28,495 bases of DNA. It comes from Pseudoneurospora amorphoporcata. Its lineage: Eukaryota; Ascomycota; Sordariomycetes; Sordariales; Sordariaceae. Shown in pieces: positions 1-7,174 of the stretch (positions within the stretch are counted from its first letter, which is position 1; each line of letters begins with the position of its first letter). The stretch is from positions 1-28,495 of the forward strand of contig MU859357.1 of NCBI GenBank assembly GCA_033297205.1, in the 5' to 3' direction. Under the pieces are notes generated by a model that saw only the letters and a list, made by a program, of their open reading frames with translations, searched no databases and was not told the origin of the DNA. Made by a program: the position numbers and the translations under genes.

Positions 1-101
1 CCCTAACCCTAACCCTAACCCTAACCCTAACCCTAACCCTAACCCTAACCCTAACCCTAACCCTAACCCTAACCCTAACCCTAACCCTAACCCTAACCCT
101 A
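1..101. repeat. Telomeric repeat tract (CCCTAA)n
   Basis: Sixteen perfect CCCTAA hexamers followed by CCCTA run from the first base, then unique sequence begins. The C-rich strand reads 5' to 3' into the window, so base 1 is the outer side of a left chromosome end. The complementary TTAGGG is the telomere repeat of filamentous ascomycetes. The tract has no variant repeats. Confidence 0.98.
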
Positions 102-248
102 CTCTTCTGCAGGAAGGCGTATGCGGTCTCCCCAGTTACAAGCGAGGCGACTACGCGGGAGAATCTCTCCCTTACTATCGGTATCTACTAGCAACGATTT
201 ATTACCAGAATATAGACCTCCCACTTCTTCTTATAGACTTGCACAAGG

Positions 249-464
249 AAAGCTTGGCGCCAGACACTCTGGCAACAGTACATTGACGACGGAGGTACTA
301 CTAACGATCTTACCGGATTCCTACGGGACGAAGGGATAGAAGTTGGCTAAGGCTATGAGATCGAGGAGGTTATAGCGGATTTAGATAGGCTGGTCTATTG
401 AGTTAGACGGCGAGAGGAAGCCGTACGGGAGGAGGAGAGCGAGAGCGAGAGCGGGGAGGAATAA
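249..464 (+). pseudogene. Unrecognised decayed coding frame, acidic C-terminus
   Basis: One forward frame reads as protein-like sequence (KAWRQTLWQQYIDDGG...) for 71 codons. It is broken by TAA at 348-350 and TGA at 399-401, and it ends in an acidic tail (EEESESESGEE) before TAA at 462-464. The tail and the sparse stops suggest the 3' end of an old gene or transposon ORF. I do not recognise the family. The competing ATG frame at 121-339 overlaps it and has no recognisable content. Confidence 0.3.
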
Positions 465-793
465 TTTTGCAATTTTGCCCTTTCTTTTGTCTTTTCCTTT
501 GTTCTACGGATCCCGCCATATACTAGCGGCTCGCTCGCTAGGCGATTCGATTGGAAGTATTGGGCCGCGTTTACGCTATGAGCAACACGTAATTTACACT
601 AGCAATAGGCCTCGGGTTGCCCTCGGAGTAATAGTTCTAGTGGACAGTTAGGGCACTACTCCTATTTTTTGTACGCTAGATTCACCGATGTAGCACGTCT
701 CATGCCCTACGGGAGGCGGAAGTAGACGTTAAAAATAACAACAACAACAACAAAAAAAAAAAAGCGGCACTTAGAGAAGCCTCGAGACCCCAA
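465..793. other. Subtelomeric sequence without a recognisable gene
   Basis: No open frame of note. It contains a pyrimidine-rich stretch near 470-505 and an A-rich CAA-type microsatellite at about 731-763. It lies between two decayed coding fragments and is probably transposon-derived, but nothing here identifies an element. Confidence 0.5.
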
Positions 794-1060
794 CGTCCTA
801 ACAAACTAACTCCTCCACAAGATCCTACTACTCTCCGTCTTACCTTGCCCAAAACTTAGCGCATTTATAACTCCTTCCACGTCTCACTCCTGGAACCCTA
901 TCGCGCTGGCAATTAGGTAGCCCCTAACCCTGACTAGGTCCTGCGAGAGGCAGCCCCAGTAGAGTCAGAAGACTATAAGGTTAAAAGAATATTAAACTCT
1001 ATAATATTTGAAGACAAGGTTAAGTATTGGGCTAAGTGGGAAAGGTTAGGAAGGAGCTAA
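794..1060 (+). pseudogene. Ty3/gypsy (chromovirus) pol C-terminus with chromodomain, decayed
   Basis: The frame starting CGT at 794 reads RPNKLTPPQD, then LPKT-stop-RIYNSFHVSLLEPYR (850-895 region), then PVESEDYKVKRILNS followed by DKVKYWAKWERL. This matches the end of fungal gypsy integrases, where a (W)RI..FHVSLLEPY block precedes a chromodomain beginning Y.V..IL and containing KV.Y..KW. In-frame TAG codons sit where the family has Trp and probably Gln, as expected from C-to-T or G-to-A changes. The frame ends at TAA after KWERLGRS, so the chromodomain is truncated. Some integrase sequence between RPNK and LPKT appears to be deleted. No intact reverse transcriptase or protease is present upstream. 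The remnant is clearly non-functional. Confidence 0.8.
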
Positions 1061-1068
1061 GAATGTTC

Positions 1069-1257
1069 AGCTCGGGACGAGCTTTGAAGAAGAGGGAGCT
1101 GATGTCACACGGACATTTGCCCACAGTTTTAGGTTAGGGTTGCCGAAGCTTAGTAGAGCCTCAACGCCTAGCATCAGCCTTATAAATGCCCGGCGGCCGC
1201 AGGCCGCGAGACTTAACCTCACTTTGGCCGGACTCTCAGCTATCAGCACTGCTTACT
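1069..1257 (+). mobile_element. Probable gypsy pol end / 3' LTR remnant
   Basis: Just after the chromodomain, a shifted frame reads LGTSFEEEGADVT (about 1071-1112). That resembles the tail often found at the end of fungal gypsy polyproteins, immediately before the 3' LTR. A TGTCAC at about 1102 could be an LTR start, and TATAAAT lies at about 1178. I see no second LTR or target-site duplication, so the limits are a guess. Confidence 0.35.
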
Positions 1258-1650
1258 CGAACTTCTCCCGACGCTACCAGCTAGCGAGTTAAACTTTGAA
1301 AGTGCTGAAGACGCTGATGAGGCACCACGAGACGATCCCAATCTCGAGACGATCCCAATCTCGAGACGATCCCAATCTTCCCAGAAGCAACCACAGCCAA
1401 CTAAACAAGAAGCAAGGCGCACGGATGAAGGACAACGCTAAAAGGAAGATAGAAAATGGATGAAGGTATTCAGGAAGTTCCATATGTATGATAGATGCCT
1501 TGAAGCCTTAGGCGACAAGGTTTGATGCGTACCTTAGGAACGTACCGATTCCGTTTAGTATAAGAAGGCCTTGAAGCCTAACCTTCTCCTGGAGGTTGAG
1601 AAGATCATCAAGGCCTTCGAGACCAAAGAAGTTTATTAGCTGAATTGAAC
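1258..1650 (+). pseudogene. Decayed protein-like frame, unrecognised
   Basis: A single forward frame gives coherent hydrophilic protein (LPTLPASELNFESAEDADEA..., then WMKVFRKFHMYDRCLEALGDK..., then LEVEKIIKAFETKEVY). It is broken by a few TAA, TGA and TAG codons. The composition (charged, Gln/Pro-rich, then alpha-helical) would fit a retrotransposon Gag or a host gene killed by RIP. It spans the 17-bp tandem repeats, which are not a multiple of three, so the frame before and after them may not originally have been continuous. No family assigned. Confidence 0.3.
1328..1378 (+). repeat. Three perfect tandem copies of a 17-bp unit
   Basis: The unit CGAGACGATCCCAATCT occurs at 1328-1344, 1345-1361 and 1362-1378 without a mismatch. 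The flanks are not repeated. The copies are identical while the surrounding sequence is decayed, so the array is younger than the decay, consistent with slippage. Confidence 0.95.
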
Positions 1651-1719
1651 TACTGTTCCAAGCCCTGAATATAGCCCTTGTCATATGGTACGAGCGAGAC
1701 TAGTGCTAGCAGGGAGGGG

Positions 1720-2386
1720 ACAGCAGGATTAGGGATATGTATGAGAGAAAAAAGTGGATTACTATTTAAATAGACAATCGTGACCGTACAAATAGACTTT
1801 TTCTATTTATATTGTTTATATTATTTATGTTAAAAATTAGTTAGAAGAAGAATCGAGAGATTGTTAAAAGTAGGATTGGCTGCGTTACTAAGGGAATCGC
1901 CGTCTAAAATAGGTACTAAATTGAAGCGTTAATTTTTCCGATAATAATATAGTTAACAAATTAGTAATACGATAAGTTTTAATAGAATTATAGTACTATT
2001 ATTAATATTATGGATTGAAAATTTAAGTATTATTTTATCGATTATTAAAGAGGCTACATTGTAAACTTAAACTTCTTAAGGCACATATTAAAACTATCAT
2101 CCAAAATAGTAATTACAGCATTTTATTAATAAATTAAATTTATATAGTATAATCTAGTCCGTACGTTACGCTCCAAAAAAGAGGTCTGAGCGCTAAAATA
2201 ACAGTTACATTATTTTAGTATATTAGATTATCATTCTATTTACACTTTCATCTTTACATTTCCACCTACGACTTTCCCCTATAGAATGCTTACCGTACTG
2301 GGAATATGCGCTATACGATATTAAATGTACTATTCCGCATTTTTCCGCTATAGACCTATAGTACCTAGTAGATAGTAGGTATGTAT
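1720..2386. other. AT-rich, RIP-like subtelomeric block
   Basis: No gene. Base composition drops sharply: the 60-base lines at 1921 and 1981 have about 22% and 15% G+C by count, and TpA steps dominate. Within it, CTAAAATAA (2193-2201) and TTATTTTAG (2210-2218) form a perfect 9-bp inverted repeat around 8 bases. The block ends within a few bases of the stop codon of the next gene. Such islands in Sordariales are usually RIP-mutated transposons and become heterochromatin. Confidence 0.7.
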
Positions 2387-5158
2387 TTACCCATATTCAT
2401 CCCTATCTACCGCTGTTATATCCACGGACAGAGTTTTCTTGAAATCTGTGACCGCAATGTTTGTTGTTCCCTCCTCTTCAACCTGATTTGTATCAAACGC
2501 TGTATCCTCGACACCTTTACTTTCCACGCCTGCAACCCCGGCCTCTGTATTCTCAACTTCTTTGTCTTCGGACCCCGTATTCCCTGAGACTGCATGGTTA
2601 GGGCCTGTAACAGAGGAGCTTGTATCCTCAAGACCATCGCTGGGACCAGTGTCCTCGATATCTTTATTCTCGACACGTGTATATTCAAGCTCCTGCTCTC
2701 GTGCATCTTGCTCCTTCTCCTCCATCCACTTCAGAGCCCGGGTCCCAAAGTCCTTCCTGCTGGTCAACAGCCTCTCACATACCTCACCCGCCAGCTTCAG
2801 CGGCCTTAGGTCTGGACTCTGCTTCAGGGGCAACCCAACGCGATTCTTGTCGCCTGCTCTGCACGCCGCCGAGAAGATATATCCAGCGATGAACCAGGTT
2901 ACCTCGTCATCTTGAAAATCGGGGTCGCGAAAGTATGCGCGCAATATAGGACCACATTTGTCCCGGACGGTTGTGAGGAATTCCCAGGAGGTTTCGTGCA
3001 GTTTGAGCACAGGGAAATGAAGACTGCGAGATTCGTCATGCAAAGCTTCAGTCAGCTTCAAGAGGACACATCGGAGCCGCGAGTCACCTTCTTCCCCCTG
3101 GCTTCTTGAAGACCTCGGACCGTCTTCACGCTTGCTGTGCTGGATAGGCTCGATGTTTACCGTCCCAAGAATGTCGCGCAAGAACTCCCTGGACCACGCC
3201 TCTCGCTCCCTATTCCATCTTGACTCGTACAGCTTGACGAACTTCTTGGACAGAGGGAGCCGGTCCTCGCCGTTCGCAATGATCCGTGGTCCTGCCGAAG
3301 TGTACTGCGACCTATCCGTTTCCCGAGCTTGTGTCCTGGTCTTCTTCTTTTTCTTGCTTCGACCTTGTCTGGCCAGCGCCGCCGGAGAAAGTCCAGCGTG
3401 GAGACAGAACTTGGACATATACTCCGGGATGCTCTTGGGAGGACTGCCTAGGAAGAAGTTTGACTCGCCCAACATTGTGCGGGCATGATCCAAGTCTGGC
3501 CACTCGGTCTTTACCAGGCCTTCTGTCCGGAGTGCGTGGTAGAGCTGTACAGCGTACTGGATCGACCCCGACTCGCTTGCAATCCTGACTGCATCCTGGT
3601 AGTTGGAAACTCGGAACTGGTGAACCATTTGACCTGTCAAGACCGGTAAAAGCTTCAAGGTCTGGTGGGGATGGGCTGCCGGTATATTGGGCCTTCGGGC
3701 TATGTCCTTCATCTGCTTGAGGGGATCTGCGAGAACGTAGCTCAGAAGCTTCAGTTGGTACCCGAGATGGGCGTCTTCGTCGTGGCAGTCGAGGTAACTC
3801 GACGCATCCTTCTGCATCTCCGACATTTCCCTCAGAGCTTTCCTTGTGACATCCTCTGTCTTCTTTCCCAAGACATGGTGAATATCCAGGTTGATTTGGG
3901 CCGCGACGATTGCATAAAATGGTATGACTCGCGCTCTCGTCATATCCTGAACTCCCTGAACAAGCATATCCTTCGCCGGATAGTTCCTTCGGTCAGCTTC
4001 AAGGCATTCCGCGAGCATCGTGCAATCCGCGACGCAAAGGTTCAACCACCTGATGTCTGGCCACCACCCGACCCCATACATCTTGTCCTCGTCACTGAAG
4101 TCGAATAGAGATAGATAACTAACCGTGTTATCGGCGGTGAAGGCCTTCAGGAGTCTGTACAACAATAAGATTGGAACCACGCAGTGGTCCAACAACAGCT
4201 GGTATCTGTCCTGGTCATGGTGTAACGGTTCACCCTCTTCGGTGGTGCATCGTTTGTCAACTTCTAGCATCATATTCAATATCCCTCCATGGGGTTCCAT
4301 CACGCCACTGACGGTGTCTTCCAGGTCTCGGATCATGCCGACGGCGGCGTCTGCGGCAATGGCTGCAGCGGCGTAGTCGATAGTGCCGTTGCGGACGCCC
4401 GTCCAGATGTGCTTGATGGTTTCGCGAATGGTTTTGATATCGTGGATTAGCATGCAGTAGGCAGCGAGCGCATCAGAGAAAGAGGAGGGTTCTTCGGCAA
4501 TGTATCCGGTTGTGTCTTTTGTGGCAACGTAATCGTCCATCTCCGCGGCCAACTGTCTCCTGGGCTCTGCGTTGTCGGCGTTTTGAGACGGCTGTTGGAT
4601 CTCAAGACCGCTGAATCGATTTGACAGGTCCTCGAACACTTCCACTTTGTCGGTGGTAGAAGAGGAGGATAGCATCTTCGATACAAGGATCTTCCGGACT
4701 TTCTCCAAGATTCCAACAAAGTGTTTATGAGTACTGTCGCTCTCTGTGTCGAGTTCAATGTCTTGCTGCATGCCCAGGAGGCGTCCGAAGTTCGAACGCG
4801 CTGAGATCGCACGGTCGAGAATGGAAACCACAGCAGGAGATATTGAGATAGTGGGCTTTGTGGATCGTACGATGAAGTCAGCTAGCGGCACAAAGTCGGC
4901 GACCGCTAGTATGTAGGGCTTTGCCTGAGTGGGAGGTGTCGCGGTAGAGGTACTCGCTTGCGTGGCTTGTTGTCGTGCTTTCCCCTTCTGATGTCCCGAT
5001 GGCTTCGTTGCCTCTGTTGATGAGTCCAGATCCCAGGAACCGCGAGTCAGTTTCTCGGTAGGGTATCCGCATAGTCTTGCGCACGAAGCCAGCCAGGAGG
5101 CAATTATATTGGTGTCCTCCTTATATTTGGCGTAGATACCGATGAGCTTGGTCGGCAT
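2387..5158 (-). CDS. DUF6604-like large hypothetical protein
   Basis: This is an uninterrupted 923-codon frame. I start it at the ATG at 5158 (MPTKLIGIYAKYKEDT) rather than at the upstream in-frame ATG at 5311, because the extra 51 residues look like untranslated sequence and family members begin just before the YxKYKxDT..IASWLA block. That N-terminal block, with a nearby Cys-Gly-Tyr, resembles the DUF6604 domain (about 240 residues) of large fungal proteins of unknown function. The rest is mostly helical. A lysine run (SKKKKKTR) lies near the middle, about residue 610, and could be a nuclear signal. The last 100 residues are acidic, with degenerate ENT/EDT repeats (IEDTG, LEDTSS, VENTE, VEDTA). 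No signal peptide or membrane segment is visible. The frame is intact despite lying directly beside the AT-rich block. Function unknown. Confidence 0.8.
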   Translation of the reverse strand: MPTKLIGIYAKYKEDTNIIASWLASCARLCGYPTEKLTRGSWDLDSSTEATKPSGHQKGKARQQATQASTSTATPPTQAKPYILAVADFVPLADFIVRSTKPTISISPAVVSILDRAISARSNFGRLLGMQQDIELDTESDSTHKHFVGILEKVRKILVSKMLSSSSTTDKVEVFEDLSNRFSGLEIQQPSQNADNAEPRRQLAAEMDDYVATKDTTGYIAEEPSSFSDALAAYCMLIHDIKTIRETIKHIWTGVRNGTIDYAAAAIAADAAVGMIRDLEDTVSGVMEPHGGILNMMLEVDKRCTTEEGEPLHHDQDRYQLLLDHCVVPILLLYRLLKAFTADNTVSYLSLFDFSDEDKMYGVGWWPDIRWLNLCVADCTMLAECLEADRRNYPAKDMLVQGVQDMTRARVIPFYAIVAAQINLDIHHVLGKKTEDVTRKALREMSEMQKDASSYLDCHDEDAHLGYQLKLLSYVLADPLKQMKDIARRPNIPAAHPHQTLKLLPVLTGQMVHQFRVSNYQDAVRIASESGSIQYAVQLYHALRTEGLVKTEWPDLDHARTMLGESNFFLGSPPKSIPEYMSKFCLHAGLSPAALARQGRSKKKKKTRTQARETDRSQYTSAGPRIIANGEDRLPLSKKFVKLYESRWNREREAWSREFLRDILGTVNIEPIQHSKREDGPRSSRSQGEEGDSRLRCVLLKLTEALHDESRSLHFPVLKLHETSWEFLTTVRDKCGPILRAYFRDPDFQDDEVTWFIAGYIFSAACRAGDKNRVGLPLKQSPDLRPLKLAGEVCERLLTSRKDFGTRALKWMEEKEQDAREQELEYTRVENKDIEDTGPSDGLEDTSSSVTGPNHAVSGNTGSEDKEVENTEAGVAGVESKGVEDTAFDTNQVEEEGTTNIAVTDFKKTLSVDITAVDRDEYG

Positions 5159-5958
5159 CACAGGATTATTCTGTTGAGGCGAAGGACGTTGAATAGAAGG
5201 GTGGCAAATCGGCTGTATTTTGTCGAATAGGTAGAGGGAGTGTCTTGTGTTGCTTGATTGTGGGATCCAAAAATACGGTATGCTAACCCTCTGCAGGTGC
5301 CTAGGGCACAAGATGTTTTGTTGTCAGCTGCCTGACGCAAAGCATGTGCAAATCCTGGGCGGGCATACATTGACCAGGTCGGAAGGGTACCTCTACCGGT
5401 CTCGGCCGGCAGTGAAGAGGCTGCATGGGCAAACCACCATTCACTGAGTGCTCTCTTTGAGAACTTGACTCGACGGCTGCCTCGTTTTCAGACCGCTGCC
5501 TCTTCCCTCGACAGGCGCAACATCGTCGTAGAGGTCTGTTTCGGGTACTTGACGCCCCTGTAGGAGCCACGTTTAAGATGTAGCCTCAACGGCGAGTGGC
5601 TAAATATCTACCTTAGAGATACTTCAGCTCAGAAGTGGGAAAGATAGAGTCCATATGCAGGCATATGAGCATTGTAATTGAGCATGTCGTCCTTCAAGGT
5701 GAAGCAGCAGTCGTCAAGGACCTGGGTAACGTTTGCCGAATTGTACCGAGTGCGCGATAACACGAGGGAGGATGAGGATAATGCTATTGATGAATGCGCT
5801 CGAATTGGTTGAATAAAAGAAAGGAGGGAGTAGATAGGTAGTGTACCGAGTGCGCGATAACGCGAGGGAAGATGAAAATGCTCGAATTGGTTAAAAGAGA
5901 AAAGAAGGGAAAGGTAGAAAAGGATAGGAGGGAAAGTTCCTTCCGTTCATCTCCTCCA
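5159..5958. other. Intergenic region upstream of the DUF6604-like gene
   Basis: I see no convincing gene. The left part is the 5' flank of the minus-strand DUF6604-like gene. Short frames at 5158-5570 on both strands lack any recognisable content. The right part contains the direct duplication described separately and runs into a pyrimidine-rich tract. Confidence 0.55.
5742..5900. repeat. Imperfect direct duplication, about 100-bp period
   Basis: TGTACCGAGTGCGCGATAA occurs at 5742-5760 and again at 5842-5860. The match continues for about 15 bases with one or two transitions (CACGAGGGAGGATGA against CGCGAGGGAAGATGA). Copy one then carries about 18 extra bases before both rejoin at GCTCGAATTGGTT. 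It is a local duplication that has since diverged. Confidence 0.85.
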
Positions 5959-6402
5959 TCACCCCCCTCTCAGCTTTTTCTTCTCACTGCCTTCATCTCT
6001 GTGTTCTCCGTCGCCCTTCCTCTCCAACGACACTTCTCTCTTTCCCTTCCCCTTCCGCCCTTTCCCTCCTGCGCTCTGTCCTTGCCATCCCCTCCCCACC
6101 TCTTCCACATCATCATCCATCTCCATCTTGTCACCTTCCCCGTTCCCGCCATCGCTATCATTCTTCTTTCCCGCAACCGTCTTAGACGCATCCCCTTTAC
6201 AGACTGGGCACAACTGGTCACTTGTCTTGATATCGGCCCCCGGTCCCAAGGGCGTTGATTCTCCCGCACATCCGCCTCTTCTCTCGCACGGGCGATTGCG
6301 GCGAATGGAACCGTAAGGCTGGACATAGAGCTCGCTGGAAGCGTTGATCCAGCCGAAGCCGCCAAGGCAGTAGGGGCCTTGGTAGCAGAACCTGTATTCC
6401 AT
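5959..6402 (-). CDS. Cys-rich, Lys/Gly-tailed hypothetical protein (possibly broken)
   Basis: The minus-strand frame from ATG 6402 gives 147 residues. The first 70 hold six cysteines (C6, C12, C39, C45, and a CPVC pair at C65/C68), suggesting a small zinc-binding fold. They also hold an aromatic block (YQGPYCLGGFGWINASSELYVQPYG). The rest is low complexity: acidic (GDKMEMDDDVEE), then Gly/Lys-rich, encoded by a purine-rich strand between 5940 and 6130. The frame continues upstream as ATG-TGC-TAG-TGG-TAC before this ATG, so an older start five codons earlier may have been lost to a stop (see findings). No signal peptide. Family not recognised. It may be a real small gene or a decaying one. Confidence 0.4.
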   Translation of the reverse strand: MEYRFCYQGPYCLGGFGWINASSELYVQPYGSIRRNRPCERRGGCAGESTPLGPGADIKTSDQLCPVCKGDASKTVAGKKNDSDGGNGEGDKMEMDDDVEEVGRGWQGQSAGGKGRKGKGKREVSLERKGDGEHRDEGSEKKKLRGG

Positions 6403-7078
6403 GTACCACTAGCACATTTTGTTTCCGATGCTTGCGAATGTGTGGTAGGGCAGGTGTCTGGTACTGGTGTAGGCAAGGGGGGTTTTGTCTCTGGAAGCGT
6501 GGAGGACGAGGACGCTGTTGATTGTGCCAGAGACCACAGTTAAATAGACCTCCTCAGCAGTTTTGATATTGATTAACCATCAATGCTAACGAGATTCCTG
6601 GCGCATGGATGGCCTGCTATGAGGAAGCACGAAGCGGATATAGATCTGTCATCGCATCTTGATGACACTGCACGTTTCCATAACAAAATTCAGGCGGGCG
6701 TTTGCGTTCAACTCATGTTTTATGACTGTTTGTTGATTCCTTGGCAGTTTTGGTAGCTGACAGTGCGATAGACTTCAATTGGGTTTGACTTACCTGGGAC
6801 ATCTTCTTACCTTTGGGTTACAAGCAATGATAACTAGCCTGGGTAGCAACATCTGACGATTGTTTACCGGCTTTGAAGATCATGACACACTGCGTTCCTC
6901 AAATTTTATTTGGTCTCCCTCTCGGCGCGTTCTCTTCTCCTGTTTGTTGGTTGTTGTCTCGAAACATCCACATGGGAGTGTCTCTTGGGAGTTACGGAAC
7001 CAGGGCCCAGCTCTCTTCTACACATCCTGCTGCCCAATCCAAATGTAAGTTAGTCATAATTGTGATTTTTTCAACAAA
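6403..7078. other. Intergenic region, no gene seen
   Basis: No supported coding sequence on either strand. It is the 5' flank of the Cys-rich minus-strand frame and of the tRNA. A minus-strand frame reaching 6476 overlaps the Cys-rich frame in another phase and reads as low complexity. Confidence 0.5.
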
Positions 7079-7150
7079 GGCCTCATGGCGCAACGGTAGC
7101 GCGTTCGACTCCAGATCGAAAGGTTATCCGTTCAAATCGGGTTGGGGTCA
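7079..7150 (+). tRNA. tRNA-Trp (anticodon CCA)
   Basis: A complete 72-base cloverleaf can be folded by eye. The acceptor stem is GGCCTCA with TGGGGTC (two G-U pairs) and discriminator A. The D arm is GCGC-AACGGTA-GCGC. The anticodon arm is TTCGA-CTCCAGA-TCGAA with anticodon CCA. The T arm is ATCCG-TTCAAAT-CGGGT with one T-G pair. There is no intron and no encoded CCA end. T runs at 7162-7166 and 7170-7174 provide a pol III terminator. The internal A and B boxes (TGGCGCAACGG, GTTCAAATC) are intact. It decodes UGG. Confidence 0.93.
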
Positions 7151-7161
7151 TCCAATTTCTC

Positions 7162-7174
7162 TTTTTGCCTTTTT
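7162..7174 (+). terminator. RNA polymerase III terminator of tRNA-Trp
   Basis: Two TTTTT runs (7162-7166 and 7170-7174) begin 12 bases after the tRNA 3' end, as expected for pol III termination. Confidence 0.75.

Noticed and set aside
1328..1378. Tandem repeats considered as a CRISPR-like array
   Set aside because: The 17-bp units abut with no spacers, and the genome is eukaryotic.
5311..5311. Upstream ATG as start of the DUF6604-like protein
   Set aside because: The extra 51 residues have no resemblance to the conserved N-terminus, which begins at the second ATG (5158).
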